A stretch of DNA of 64,000 nucleotides, taken from assembly GCF_018860365.1 (NCBI RefSeq), contig NZ_JAHKPO010000003.1:1139849-1203848 (forward strand). Reading direction: 5' to 3'. Source of the DNA: Arenibacter algicola (GTDB lineage: Bacteria > Bacteroidota > Bacteroidia > Flavobacteriales > Flavobacteriaceae). The translations under genes and the position numbers were made by a program. The notes under the pieces were generated by a model. That model was given only the letters and a program-made list of their open reading frames with translations. It was not told the DNA's origin and did not search any database. Numbering within the stretch: position 1 is the stretch's first letter; each line of letters starts with the position of its first letter. Shown in pieces: positions 9,651-19,177 of the stretch.

Positions 9651-10691
9651 TCAGTGCTTGTGGTCTTTTTCATAGTGGGCCTTTAGTACATCTTCCCCGT
9701 AGTCATTGGTTAGATCACGAACTACAGTATGTACATGGTTGGCCTCGTTCTGGGTGTTATCGTATTCGATAAGTAGAGTGGGACCCTGAATTCGGAAGTA
9801 ATGCCCTTTGCCAGGTTGCAGGCTTCCGGCCCAGGCAAAAGTTAAATTTTCTATTCCCGCCTTGTTTATTTTGTCCCTAAACCCGGTAGCAAATTCATGC
9901 TCGTAATTATTCATGTACAGATCCAGCAGTTCCATAAAAATCTTTTTTTGGGACTTGGACATGGCTTTATAAGAGATTCCTAATTGCTCCACATGTTTCA
10001 CCTTTCTTTCGGTTGTAGTAACGATATCGTGGGGGGCAACATCTGTAAATACTACTGTTTTTAATTGTTTTTCGCTCATGGAGTGTAAAAGGGAAAAACC
10101 TAGTTCTGCCTCTTTTTTCAGTACTTCCTTGCCCTTGTATTCTGTGCTACGTACAATGCCAGGGTTGGTTCCAAAAAAGGTAGGGGTAGAGGAGCTAATG
10201 GCACCATCGGTGGAAGTGAAATTTAAGGAGAGATGGTGTCCTTCAAATCGCCATCCCCATGGTTTATCCTTGGATGGATTACCAAAAATGCAAAAGTGAT
10301 AATTTAGCGGATCGCGTCTTGGTCTGCCATCGGGCATTTTATCGTTATCGTCATTTTCAATAATTCTCAATACTTTTTCCAGTTCCATAATTTCTTGTGA
10401 CTTCCGAAAACCTTCCTCGCTCAAGGAAGCCCGTAGCAGATCGAGCGCTGCCTTTTTTTGTGTTTCGTCAAAATCATGGAAGGTGGCTCCAGCTCTGGGA
10501 ATGGGGACATAATTCATATTAAAGCGTTCAGTGTCCTCTATAGTAAATAGTGTTTTGGCTTTTACTTCCTCGGATAAACTGTTAACAAAAATATTGGCCT
10601 TTTGCAACACGTTCTGAGCGGATAGCATTCCAAAAAGCAATAGTAAAAAAGTAGTTGATATTATTTTTTTTGGTGTCATTTTAGGTTTCAT
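9651..10691 (-). CDS. DUF3500 protein, exported
   Basis: 346 residues with a signal peptide (about 5-25, ending LSAQ; the start could also be Met5). The body matches the DUF3500 pattern as I know it: a WGWRFEGHHLSLNF core, PTFFGTNPGIV, a His-rich C-terminus and the YDNTQNEANHVHTV segment. The conserved His/Asp/Asn residues suggest metal binding, but no activity is established for the family to my knowledge. It lies between the TolB-like and SMP-30 genes in a probable operon. Confidence 0.85.
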   Translation of the reverse strand: MKPKMTPKKIISTTFLLLLFGMLSAQNVLQKANIFVNSLSEEVKAKTLFTIEDTERFNMNYVPIPRAGATFHDFDETQKKAALDLLRASLSEEGFRKSQEIMELEKVLRIIENDDNDKMPDGRPRRDPLNYHFCIFGNPSKDKPWGWRFEGHHLSLNFTSTDGAISSSTPTFFGTNPGIVRSTEYKGKEVLKKEAELGFSLLHSMSEKQLKTVVFTDVAPHDIVTTTERKVKHVEQLGISYKAMSKSQKKIFMELLDLYMNNYEHEFATGFRDKINKAGIENLTFAWAGSLQPGKGHYFRIQGPTLLIEYDNTQNEANHVHTVVRDLTNDYGEDVLKAHYEKDHKH

Positions 10692-10733
10692 TTTTATTGG
10701 TTGGTTTATTATTATCCTGGGTTTAGTTAAATT

Positions 10734-12224
10734 TTATTTTAATCGATAACTGACGAATGCCAAACGGCTGCTGTCAGGTGACCAAGAGGGGACATTTATG
10801 GTGCCCTGACCACCGAACAATTTGGCGATCGTTTTAATTTCCTTGGTCTCAAGATTCATTAATCGAAGCATTACATCTTTGTTTGAGGGATGTAAATTTG
10901 CTGGAATATCCGGCTCAAAGGAAATATAGACCAACCATTTTCCATCCGGGGACGGATGGGCAAACCAATCATGGTACTCATCCGTGGTAAGTTGTTCCTG
11001 TTCACTTCCGTTAGGCTTCATACGCCATATCTGCATGGTTCCGCTACGGGCAGAATTAAAGTAGATATATTTTCCATCGGGGGAGTAATCCGGTCCGTCG
11101 TCAAGTCCTTCTGTAGTGGTCAATCTTGTTTCCTCACCTCCATTAACAGGAATGGTATAAATATCATAATTGCCATTTCGCTCTGCGCAATAGGCTAATG
11201 TTTGGCCATCTGGAGACCATCCATGCCAATAGGAAGGACCTTTAGGAGTTATTTTTTTCGGCACACCACCTTCAATAGGAAGTGTATAGATCAATGATTT
11301 TCCGGTTTCTGTCTGATCACTTATCACCAACATCTTACCATCTTGCGAAACGCCGTGGTCATTGTTGATTCTTTTTGCGAAATCTGTGGGGATTAGTTTG
11401 GGATCACCTCCTTCAATTGGAATTTGATATAGTAGTCCCATACTGTTATATATCAAATCCTTTCCATCCGGTGTCCAATTTGGTGCATCCAAGCGTTTAT
11501 CGGATTGGAGAATAACTTTTCTGTCCCAAGTAGCTATCGGAATAATTTCCAAAGTGCTTTCCAATTTTTTAAGCGAGTCTGGCTTTGCTTCCAATTTTTC
11601 CAATACAACTTTGGAGAATTTTGCAGTTTCCACTACATCGTTGTTATGGGAACAAACGCCAAGTCCAATATAGAAAGGAGCTTTAAACTGGACTTTTATG
11701 GCACCTCCAGATGATTCCAATTCTCCATCCGCTTTGCCGAGGGACATATAGAGATAGTCGCCCACCTTTTCAATTCTGACACGTTTAGGAGATTTTATGT
11801 TGGACTGAAGTTCACGAGTGATATCTCCATCCACTTCTCTATATTGAATGGCGGTCATACCATCGCCATGAACGGCCACATCGGCATAGGCCGAGCCCGG
11901 CTCCAGGTTTTGGCGGATAATTAAACAAGCTTTTCTATGTGGGTCAACACCTTTGCCCAACAACTCAATATCGGCAGCCAGGGAAACGTCCCCCGACATT
12001 TTTTTCCAAACATAATGTAGCTGATCGTTATTGAACCACATATTGGTCCCACTAGCTGAAATGGTATAAGTACTATCCTTGCGATTAAATTCCAGTGACC
12101 CCTTATGTTTTACTTCGCCAATATCCCCATGGCCTTGGAATATACCCATATCAATCTGAATTGCCCAAGACATAAGTATAAAGCCAATAATGGCTAGTAT
12201 TAAAATTATTTTTTTATGGGTCAT
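10734..12224 (-). CDS. TolB-like PD40 beta-propeller protein with N-terminal lectin-like domain
   Basis: 496 residues with an N-terminal membrane/signal segment (about 5-22). Residues ~35-210 look like a concanavalin-like/DUF1349-type sandwich ([18 protein letters not shown]). From ~235 to the end come repeated PD40 blades, each with W/YSPDGK.L.Y..., for example [28 protein letters not shown] and [14 protein letters not shown]. Such proteins scaffold or bind ligands and are not the true Tol-Pal TolB. It is the first gene of the TolB-like/DUF3500/SMP-30 unit and is divergent from mazG. Confidence 0.82.
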   Translation of the reverse strand: MTHKKIILILAIIGFILMSWAIQIDMGIFQGHGDIGEVKHKGSLEFNRKDSTYTISASGTNMWFNNDQLHYVWKKMSGDVSLAADIELLGKGVDPHRKACLIIRQNLEPGSAYADVAVHGDGMTAIQYREVDGDITRELQSNIKSPKRVRIEKVGDYLYMSLGKADGELESSGGAIKVQFKAPFYIGLGVCSHNNDVVETAKFSKVVLEKLEAKPDSLKKLESTLEIIPIATWDRKVILQSDKRLDAPNWTPDGKDLIYNSMGLLYQIPIEGGDPKLIPTDFAKRINNDHGVSQDGKMLVISDQTETGKSLIYTLPIEGGVPKKITPKGPSYWHGWSPDGQTLAYCAERNGNYDIYTIPVNGGEETRLTTTEGLDDGPDYSPDGKYIYFNSARSGTMQIWRMKPNGSEQEQLTTDEYHDWFAHPSPDGKWLVYISFEPDIPANLHPSNKDVMLRLMNLETKEIKTIAKLFGGQGTINVPSWSPDSSRLAFVSYRLK

Positions 12225-12284
12225 ATTGGTTTTGTCCGAAAGTAAGGAACTAAAGTTAGCTAAAAAACTCGGAACATACGATAG

Positions 12285-12312
12285 TTGGAACCATACAGAC
12301 TTTGTATTTTTG
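12285..12312 (+). promoter_or_regulatory. Bacteroidetes-type promoter of mazG
   Basis: A -33 TTG (12285-12287) and a -7 TATTTTTG (12305-12312, consensus TAnnTTTG) are separated by 17 bp. Transcription would start near 12319, just before the ATG at 12329, which rules against the longer TTG start at 12302. Confidence 0.6.
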
Positions 12313-12328
12313 TTTAAAAGTCAACCTT

Positions 12329-13102
12329 ATGAATTCTCGGGAATCCCAATTAAAAGCTTTTGATCGTCTACTCACAATTATGGATGAATTGCGAGCTCAA
12401 TGTCCGTGGGACAAAAAGCAAACCATGCAAACGCTACGTCATTTAACCATTGAAGAAACCTATGAATTGGGCGACGCCATTTTGGACAATGATTTGGAGG
12501 AAATAAAAAAGGAATTGGGCGATGTTCTCCTCCACATTGTATTTTATGCTAAAATTGGAAGTGAAACCAAACATTTTGATATAGCAGACGTAGCCAATGA
12601 TATCTGTGACAAACTGATCAATAGGCATCCACATATTTATGGAGATGTTGTGGTGAAAGATGAAGAAGAAGTGAAGCAGAATTGGGAAAAAATCAAATTA
12701 AAAGAAGGCAAAAAAAGTGTTTTGGAAGGAGTTCCAAAAGGTCTTCCGTCCCTTGTCAAGGCCAACCGTATTCAGGATAAGGTGGCCGGAGTTGGATTCG
12801 ATTGGGAAAAACCGGAACAGGTATGGGAAAAAGTTCAGGAAGAACTGGAAGAATTCCAAGATGAGGTTAAACAAGGAAATGCGGACGCCATGGAGTCCGA
12901 GTTTGGAGATGTGCTGTTTTCCATGGTAAATTATGCCCGATTTTTGAATATTAATCCAGAAAACGCCTTGGAGCGTACCAATAAGAAGTTTATTAAGCGC
13001 TTTCAATATTTGGAAAACAAGGCCAAGGAACAGGGAAAGGCCTTAAAGGATATGACCTTGACCGAAATGGATGTTTTTTGGGAGGAGGCCAAGAGTATTT
13101 AA
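12329..13102 (+). CDS. mazG: Nucleoside triphosphate pyrophosphohydrolase MazG
   Basis: 257 residues from the ATG at 12329; the frame extends upstream to a TTG at 12302, but the -7 box overlaps that extension. Two MazG domains are present, as in E. coli MazG. The first (about 10-110) has EETYELGDAI followed by ELGDVLLHIVFYAKI, giving the ExxE...ExxD metal site. The second (about 150-240) has EELEEFQDEV and ESEFGDVLFSMVNYARF. Family members hydrolyse (d)NTPs to monophosphates and pyrophosphate, cleaning the nucleotide pool and moderating the stringent response. It is monocistronic and convergent with the histidine kinase gene. Confidence 0.95.
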   Translation: MNSRESQLKAFDRLLTIMDELRAQCPWDKKQTMQTLRHLTIEETYELGDAILDNDLEEIKKELGDVLLHIVFYAKIGSETKHFDIADVANDICDKLINRHPHIYGDVVVKDEEEVKQNWEKIKLKEGKKSVLEGVPKGLPSLVKANRIQDKVAGVGFDWEKPEQVWEKVQEELEEFQDEVKQGNADAMESEFGDVLFSMVNYARFLNINPENALERTNKKFIKRFQYLENKAKEQGKALKDMTLTEMDVFWEEAKSI

Positions 13103-13180
13103 TTTTTAAGCAGGCAGGGTGTTATACCGAAAAAGCATCAATACACCATCTAAAAATATTGATTACAAGATTTTAAATTG

Positions 13181-13189
13181 CCCCCCCCC
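13181..13189. repeat. Homopolymer run of nine C
   Basis: Nine C in a row (G9 on the minus strand) lie just after the stop of the minus-strand histidine kinase (stop at 13196) in otherwise AT-rich DNA. The run is outside both flanking coding regions. Confidence 0.9.
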
Positions 13190-13195
13190 AATAAA

Positions 13196-15802
13196 TTAAA
13201 AAACCACGGTAAAGGTAGATCCCACGTCAATTTTACTAGTGGCGGAAATGGAACCTCCCATAGCCTCGATCTGAACTTTGGTCATATAAAGTCCAACCCC
13301 CTTTGCTTCTGGATGGCTGTGAAATACCTTGTTAAGCCCAAACAATTTATGACCGTGTTTGTCCATATTTATTCCCAATCCATTATCATTTATGCTCAGT
13401 ATTGTTTTGCTATTTTCAATTTTGGATTCCAAATAAATTTCAGGGATCCTATCCTCCGATTTATATTTAATGGCATTGGAAATTAAATTGAGAAAAATGC
13501 TGTCGAGGTATATGTCGTTGTAGACCACAGTGGGTACTTTTGAGAAATCACTTTTAATTATAGCGCCAGATTGTTCTATCTGACTAGAGATGATTTCTTG
13601 GGTCTTGATTAGTGTTTTTTCAAAGGATAATTCCTTGGTAGCCTTGGTACTGTCGTCTGTGGTCTGGATTACTTCAACCATGGTATTCAAGGTAGAGGAG
13701 AGGTGGTCTATTACAATTTCAAATTTCTCAAATAATTCGCTACGCTCCTCCTCGCTTTCAGAATCTTTATAGAAACTGGATAGAGTTTGTAGGTTGGCTA
13801 CAGGTGATCGTAAATTATGCGAGGTTATATGTGCGAAATCTGCCAATTGGCGGTTTTGGTTTGTAAGTTTTTTAGTGAGGACTTCAAGGTTTTCTTTAGC
13901 TTCAATTAACTTTTTTCGGTTATTGACCGTTTCGGAAATGTCTGTGGCCACCCCTAAAAATCCATTTATATCTCCATTCGGCCCCTTAATAGCAGTTGTA
14001 ATTAATTGTACAGGGAAATGTGTGCCATCTTTACGCACGTAGGTCCACTCCATGGATTCAAAACTATCTCGTCTTGCATGTTCCACAAAAACATCGAAAC
14101 CGCTAATAGTTTTGCCAAATATTTTTGACAACTCCTTGCCATGCTTTTCCACCTCTTCGCGCACATGTATGATTTCTGGGGTCATTTTTCCAATCATCTC
14201 TGCAGCTGAATATTGCAATAAATTTTCGGCACCTTTATTAAAATGGGTAATTAATCCATTCATGTCCGTTCCGATAATGGAGATTGGGCCAACATTAAAA
14301 ATGGCGCTTAGTTCCTCATTGGCCTTATTTAAGGCATTTTCCGTAACCTTAATATCGTTGATGTTGTGGAACACTCCATATAATCTTACACACTGCCCGT
14401 CTACCATTTCCGCCTGGCCTATGGCCCTTGCCCAACGGCTATTCCCTTTTGCGGTAATCAGCTCAACTTCTACATCATAGGAGATTCCTTTTTCGATAGC
14501 ATTGTTTACCGCCAGTTGAATTTTGTCCCTACTTTCCCCTTCTTTAAAAAAATTAATGGCTGTTTCAAGTTCTGGCACATAATCATAGGGCACTTCATGT
14601 ATTTCACAGGTTACTGTACTCCAATGGATTTTGCCATTAATGGTATCAACTTCCCAAGTACCAATTCTTGCCACTTCGTTGGTTTTGTCCAGGATTTCTT
14701 CGATACGGAGTTTTTCCTTTTCCTTTTCCTTTATAGCGGTAATATCCAAAGTGTATATTAACAATCCGCCAATTGTATCAGGAGAAATATACCAGGGCCT
14801 AATGTCATAGCTAAGCCATTGGACCCTACCATCTGGCCATTTATAGGCTATTTCATCCTCGTGATGTATAGCCCCTGCAAGACAATCTTGGTGAATTTTT
14901 TTCCATTCTTCTTCAATTTCCGGAAAAATCTCGTAGAGGGATTTACCCGTAATTTCTTTGTCGCTTAAATTATAATCGCTCCTCCAACGATCTGATGCAG
15001 CAAGGAACCTCATGTCATTGTCGAACATGGCCATGGCATTGGGTGCCTTATCAATAAAAATCTTATTGTGTTCCTCCTTTACCTTTAGATCGGCTTGCAG
15101 GTCATTTACCTGATCCATTTTTTCTTGTATCTCCTTATTGGAAGTTTCCAAGGCTATATTGGCAAGCTGTAATGAATTAGACTTTTCTTTAAGCTTTTTT
15201 ATCAGCGGTAAAAAGACTAGGGCAAATTGACCAATGATTACCATTGCAACTATAAGAGCAACAAGATATGTAATACTGTAAAGATCGGAAAGATTCTTCT
15301 CTGCTGTGTTTTGATATTCCAACACAATATTGTTCATACTTGTCAAAACCGGTGATTCTTCCTGTCTTATGGTATTTATACTGGAACCCAGGATGTCAGG
15401 ACTATTGGGATTATCTAGAATTTTAAGGGCAGCATTTAATAATTTAGTGGTACTAGGTCGCGAGGCATTGAATAAGTCGTCAATTTTATCCGAATTGGGT
15501 AGGTCTTTGTTGGCCGCAATAAGGTAATTCTGATTTTTTTGCCATTCAGAGGTTAAACCCTTTAGACTATCGAGATAAACTTTATTGGCTATTACGCCTT
15601 GGTCCAAGTTTATGGCAAACACATGTTTCGAAATACGCTGACTTAGCATGCGTTGTCTTCCTGCGATGTTAATTAGGTGTACATCGGAAGTTAGAATATC
15701 AATCCGATTTTGGAAAAATAGTACCGCTAAAATTATACTTAGAACAATGGTAGTAATAAAAAAGAGATACCTCTTTTTGGTGGATTTTTCAAGTTTATCC
15801 AT
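13196..15802 (-). CDS. Membrane PAS-domain sensor histidine kinase with PilJ/NarX-type sensor
   Basis: 868 residues. Transmembrane segment 1 (about 12-30) and segment 2 (about 172-199) enclose a periplasmic domain whose start, LINIAGRQRMLSQRISKH, matches the PilJ/NarX P-box. A coiled coil (~205-245) leads into three PAS units (about 248-360, 372-490, 500-630), then a second coiled coil, a dimerisation helix with phospho-acceptor His in DFAHITSHNLRSP, and an HATPase domain with N box FLNLISNAIKYKS and G boxes DNGLGI and GVGLYMTK. No response regulator is adjacent. The PAS-kinase part is closely related to the kinase at 33099-35741, so the two may share the regulator at 35749. The signal is unknown. 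Confidence 0.92.
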   Translation of the reverse strand: MDKLEKSTKKRYLFFITTIVLSIILAVLFFQNRIDILTSDVHLINIAGRQRMLSQRISKHVFAINLDQGVIANKVYLDSLKGLTSEWQKNQNYLIAANKDLPNSDKIDDLFNASRPSTTKLLNAALKILDNPNSPDILGSSINTIRQEESPVLTSMNNIVLEYQNTAEKNLSDLYSITYLVALIVAMVIIGQFALVFLPLIKKLKEKSNSLQLANIALETSNKEIQEKMDQVNDLQADLKVKEEHNKIFIDKAPNAMAMFDNDMRFLAASDRWRSDYNLSDKEITGKSLYEIFPEIEEEWKKIHQDCLAGAIHHEDEIAYKWPDGRVQWLSYDIRPWYISPDTIGGLLIYTLDITAIKEKEKEKLRIEEILDKTNEVARIGTWEVDTINGKIHWSTVTCEIHEVPYDYVPELETAINFFKEGESRDKIQLAVNNAIEKGISYDVEVELITAKGNSRWARAIGQAEMVDGQCVRLYGVFHNINDIKVTENALNKANEELSAIFNVGPISIIGTDMNGLITHFNKGAENLLQYSAAEMIGKMTPEIIHVREEVEKHGKELSKIFGKTISGFDVFVEHARRDSFESMEWTYVRKDGTHFPVQLITTAIKGPNGDINGFLGVATDISETVNNRKKLIEAKENLEVLTKKLTNQNRQLADFAHITSHNLRSPVANLQTLSSFYKDSESEEERSELFEKFEIVIDHLSSTLNTMVEVIQTTDDSTKATKELSFEKTLIKTQEIISSQIEQSGAIIKSDFSKVPTVVYNDIYLDSIFLNLISNAIKYKSEDRIPEIYLESKIENSKTILSINDNGLGINMDKHGHKLFGLNKVFHSHPEAKGVGLYMTKVQIEAMGGSISATSKIDVGSTFTVVF

Positions 15803-16188
15803 TTTGGGGATTTTATTTACTTTTATATATGGATGTGCTAAATCTATAGGACGGGTAGTAATTTTCTTTCAAACCTCGTATTAATAGCATAGCAATATAG
15901 CTTCTAAGCCCCATATTGGTTGGTATTTTTTCAATATAGGGTATTTTTTTTGCATTCTAAAATACTTTTCTTGCACTTTAGAACTGTCGCAAAATTTATG
16001 GAGAGGTAATTTAAAAATATAAAATAGCAGATTCTATGATATTGGTCATTTATTATTTTTTTGGTTAAGTGATTAATTTTACGGAATGCATGGCAGGTTC
16101 GTTTTGAGATTAATGGCATTAAATGGAAAATTCCATTGTTCTAAAACCAAAGCTAACCCTTATATTTGCCCCTTCAAATTAAAGCGTC
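15803..16188. other. Intergenic stretch between divergent genes
   Basis: 386 bp between the divergent histidine kinase and MATE genes. Apart from the MATE promoter at 16161-16168 I see no gene; a 62-codon minus-strand frame has no family resemblance or start signal. Confidence 0.6.
16161..16168 (+). promoter_or_regulatory. -7 promoter box of the MATE exporter gene
   Basis: TATATTTG matches TAnnTTTG exactly and lies ~20 bp before the TTG start at 16189, giving a leader of only ~14 nt. No clear -33 box was picked out. Confidence 0.5.
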
Positions 16189-17577
16189 TTGTTGCAGAAA
16201 TATACAAAGGAGTTTCGTTATAATTTATCCCTTTCATTTCCTGTTATTTTGGGAATGTTGGGGCATTCGTTTGTACAATTTGCCGACAATATTATGGTGG
16301 GGCAATTGGGGACGGCGGAATTGGCAGCGGTCTCCTTGGGCAATAGTTTTGTGTTTATAGCCATGTCCTTGGGTATAGGGTTTTCTACCGCCATTACGCC
16401 TTTGGTGGCGGAGGCCGATGGGGCGGGCAATGTTGGAGCAGGAAAAAGCGCTCTTAAGCACGGTCTTTTGTTGTGCACACTAATGGGCATTTCACTTTTT
16501 GGGATAATACTATTGGCCAAGCCACTCATGTATCTAATGAAGCAACCTCCAGAAGTGGTGGAATTGGCTATGCCCTATCTGGATTTAGTGGCATTTTCTT
16601 TAGTTCCGTTAATTATATTCCAAGCTTTTAAGCAGTTCTCTGAGGGATTGTCCCAGACAAAATATCCTATGTATGCCACTGTAATTGCCAATTTTGTAAA
16701 TATTCTATTGAATTATCTGCTAATTTTCGGTTCCTGGGGCTTTCCTAAAATGGGAATCGTGGGGGCGGCCTGGGGTACGTTGATTTCCCGTATCATTATG
16801 GTTATTTTTCTTTGGGTACTACTCAAGAATAAAAAGAAATTTCACGATTATGTTACGGGATTCAATTTTGCGATTATAGAGAAAAAGGTCATGAAGAAAA
16901 TCATTGACCTCGGATTTCCCTCTGCCTTACAGATGTTTTTTGAGGTAGCCATTTTTACAGCGGCAGTATGGTTAAGTGGTGTTTTGGGCAAGAATTCCCA
17001 AGCGGCCAACCAGATTGCGTTAAACCTAAGCAGTATGACCTTTATGGTAGGTATGGGGCTGGGAGTCGCTGCAATGATCCGTGTGGGAAATCAAAAAGGA
17101 TTGATGGATTTTAAAGAATTAAGGCGTATATCCCAATCTATTTTTCTGCTCACTTTGATATTGGAAATTGTTTTTGCCGCGTCCTTTGTTGCTTTAAATG
17201 ATTTTCTGCCAACAATTTATCTGGATCTGGGTGATACTACCAATTTGGTAGATAACATGGAAGTGATCAAGATTGCGGCCGAACTAATTTTGGTTGCGGC
17301 CGTATTCCAAATTTCGGATGGTTTACAGGTTGTGGTATTGGGGGCGCTAAGGGGACTTCAGGATGTTAGGATACCCACTATGATTACCTTTGTCGCCTAT
17401 TGGATAATAGGCTTTCCCATTAGTTTTTATCTAGGACTTTATACCTCCTTGGAGAGTACCGGGATATGGATCGGCTTGTTGTCCGGACTAACGGCATCTG
17501 CCATAATGTTGTATATTCGATTTAATTATTTGACCAAGAAACTAATTGCCCAAAGGGCCTTGCAAGAGATTGATTGA
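16189..17577 (+). CDS. MATE family multidrug/Na+ efflux transporter
   Basis: 462 residues with about 12 predicted membrane helices. The N-terminal FVQFADNIMVGQLG and the second-half repeat around GVAAMIRVGNQKG are characteristic of MATE exporters of the NorM/YdhE type, which use Na+ or H+ gradients to expel cationic compounds. No ATG lies near the start; the TTG at 16189 (or the next codon, also TTG) gives a normal N-terminus (KYTKEFRYNLSLSFPVILG), whereas the first ATG would remove part of helix 1. Downstream genes run in the same direction after a 73-bp gap. Confidence 0.93.
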   Translation: MLQKYTKEFRYNLSLSFPVILGMLGHSFVQFADNIMVGQLGTAELAAVSLGNSFVFIAMSLGIGFSTAITPLVAEADGAGNVGAGKSALKHGLLLCTLMGISLFGIILLAKPLMYLMKQPPEVVELAMPYLDLVAFSLVPLIIFQAFKQFSEGLSQTKYPMYATVIANFVNILLNYLLIFGSWGFPKMGIVGAAWGTLISRIIMVIFLWVLLKNKKKFHDYVTGFNFAIIEKKVMKKIIDLGFPSALQMFFEVAIFTAAVWLSGVLGKNSQAANQIALNLSSMTFMVGMGLGVAAMIRVGNQKGLMDFKELRRISQSIFLLTLILEIVFAASFVALNDFLPTIYLDLGDTTNLVDNMEVIKIAAELILVAAVFQISDGLQVVVLGALRGLQDVRIPTMITFVAYWIIGFPISFYLGLYTSLESTGIWIGLLSGLTASAIMLYIRFNYLTKKLIAQRALQEID

Positions 17578-17650
17578 TATTAAAGCAAGTCGTTATCTAC
17601 TAAGATGTAACAGTTTTGGGGATATCGATAATTAAATAAAAAGTTATTTT

Positions 17651-17878
17651 ATGGAATTCCCAAAATTTTTATTAGGCGACAATACGGATTATCCTACGGC
17701 GATTTTTGTGGTACATACCGAATATCCTAGATTTATTATAAATCTGGAGAACGATGAGGTAGAGTGGTTGGAGGATTTTACCCAGGAGGATGAAAAGGAA
17801 CTGGAGGCTGAAGCTGAGAATTTAATTGAACAAGCTACGGCATTCTATGACCGTGAAATTTCTCGGTACGAAGAATAG
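17651..17878 (+). CDS. Small acidic conserved-looking protein of unknown function
   Basis: 75 residues, strongly acidic, with no signal peptide or membrane segment. The N-terminal half (FPKFLLGDNTDYPTAIFVVH) looks like a small ordered domain; the C-terminal half is a Glu-rich helix. The stop is 3 bp before the PAP2 start, so the two are probably co-translated. I believe similar short proteins occur in other flavobacteria, but I cannot name a family or function. Confidence 0.75.
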   Translation: MEFPKFLLGDNTDYPTAIFVVHTEYPRFIINLENDEVEWLEDFTQEDEKELEAEAENLIEQATAFYDREISRYEE

Positions 17879-17881
17879 CCT

Positions 17882-18451
17882 ATGTTGGACCAGTTGGTAC
17901 ATTACGACAAGGAATTATTTCTGTTCCTTAATAACTTGGGCAGTGACAGGTGGGACGGTTTTTGGCTTTTCATGACCAATAAATGGAGTTCTATTCCCCT
18001 TTATGCCCTTTTGGCATTTTTAACCTATAAGGCATTTGGTCTAAAGCGTCTTTTAATGACACTGGTGGCCATTGCATTGCTTATTTTGGTTACGGACCAG
18101 TTGGCCAATTTTTTTAAGTATGGCGTGCAGCGGTTGAGGCCCTGCCATGACAACGAGATAAACGGGTTAATGCGTTTGGTGAAAAGTTCCTGTGGTGGAA
18201 AATTTGGCTATTTCTCCGCCCATGCTGCCAATTCTTTTGCCGTGGCCGTTTTCTTTACCTCCTTATTACGGACAAAGTATAAATATATCGGACTGTTTCT
18301 AATAGGGTGGGCCTCGGTGGTAGCCTATAGCCGGATATATATAGGGGTACATTTTCCGTTGGATGTGCTAACGGGAACAATTATCGGAACTTTTTTGGGA
18401 GGATTATTTCTGCAGCTTTTTCTAAAGGCAATTGACAAATACGACCACTGA
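17882..18451 (+). CDS. PAP2-family membrane phosphatase
   Basis: 189 residues with about five membrane helices. The three PAP2 signature blocks are present: KYGVQRLRP (KxxxxxxRP), YFSAHAANS (a PSGH-like block with catalytic His) and SRIYIGVHFPLD (SRxxxxxHxxxD with the nucleophile His). Bacterial members dephosphorylate undecaprenyl pyrophosphate, phosphatidylglycerol phosphate or lipid A. The adjacent minus-strand operon handles polyprenol-phosphate sugars, which would suit an undecaprenyl-pyrophosphatase role; this is inferred. Confidence 0.92.
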   Translation: MLDQLVHYDKELFLFLNNLGSDRWDGFWLFMTNKWSSIPLYALLAFLTYKAFGLKRLLMTLVAIALLILVTDQLANFFKYGVQRLRPCHDNEINGLMRLVKSSCGGKFGYFSAHAANSFAVAVFFTSLLRTKYKYIGLFLIGWASVVAYSRIYIGVHFPLDVLTGTIIGTFLGGLFLQLFLKAIDKYDH

Positions 18452-18480
18452 CCTAAGATCCCATCTCAGGATTGTTTTTA
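18452..18480 (+). terminator. Rho-independent terminator after the PAP2 gene
   Basis: CCTAAGAT (18452-18459) and ATCTCAGG (18463-18470) pair with one mismatch around a 3-nt loop, followed by ATTGTTTTTA. It begins one base after the PAP2 stop codon. Confidence 0.55.
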
Positions 18481-18496
18481 CACTGAAGCCTTAAAT

Positions 18497-19177
18497 TTAT
18501 TTGGTTTGTTCCTTTTCAAAGATTTCCTTGTTCAGGGGCCCTAAAAAAATCAAGAAAAAGATTGCACCAAAAGCCAATTCGTATACTTCCCATTTTCGGC
18601 TGGCCGGATTCAGGGCAACTAAAACGGTAGCCACTAAAAATGCGATAGTATGATGCCATTTTACAATGGGCACCGCAAAATTGTTGGCCAAATCCTTAAA
18701 CCAATTAAATTTCCTGAAGAGGATAGGGGTAATCAATAGGTAAAGAAACATCACCAGGAACAATAACTGACTGAAGATAATTTTGTTTATTTTCTTTTCA
18801 CCTACCACCAGATTATGCAAGTTGGTTTCGCCCTGGGCGTTGTTTTCTATAAAAAATTCGCTGGATTCCACTCCGAAGATTCGTTGTCCCCATGAGATTT
18901 CCTCACCTGCAGCAAAAAGGAATAAGACCACAAAAATGAAGGTCCCCAGTTTCCACAATATTTTTTTGTTGCTCCATAAAGTTAATAAGTGGTAGAGAGA
19001 AAGTGCAAATATGCCAAATAACATTATAGCAGTACCCCATTCCACCGGTCCATCTTCCTGTGCATAGTTAACATCAAAATAAATGTCGTCCTTTAGGCCT
19101 AAATAAAGACCAAACAAAACAATAGCCAGTAAAATACTGTATCCTATTTTTTCAATTTTGGAAAAGATATTCATCAT
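18497..19177 (-). CDS. Polytopic membrane protein with GEEISWGQR motif
   Basis: 226 residues with about six hydrophobic segments (around 13-30, 47-66, 74-92, 130-150, 170-187, 195-215). A conserved-looking loop follows segment 3: AAGEEISWGQRIFG, then NAQGETNLHNL. I have seen this acidic/Trp/His pattern in unnamed membrane proteins but know no activity; the charged residues near a membrane face could be catalytic. Its start overlaps the stop of the GT39 gene by 4 bp (ATGA), so it is translationally coupled to the glycosylation operon and probably works with it. Confidence 0.8.
   Translation of the reverse strand: MMNIFSKIEKIGYSILLAIVLFGLYLGLKDDIYFDVNYAQEDGPVEWGTAIMLFGIFALSLYHLLTLWSNKKILWKLGTFIFVVLFLFAAGEEISWGQRIFGVESSEFFIENNAQGETNLHNLVVGEKKINKIIFSQLLFLVMFLYLLITPILFRKFNWFKDLANNFAVPIVKWHHTIAFLVATVLVALNPASRKWEVYELAFGAIFFLIFLGPLNKEIFEKEQTK

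Noticed and set aside
10734..12224. True TolB of the Tol-Pal system
   Set aside because: It has an extra N-terminal lectin-like domain and no tolA/tolQ/tolR/pal neighbours; only the PD40 blades are shared.
15931..16119. 62-codon minus-strand open frame upstream of the MATE gene
   Set aside because: Low-complexity, Lys/Ile-rich translation in AT-rich intergenic DNA with no start signal.
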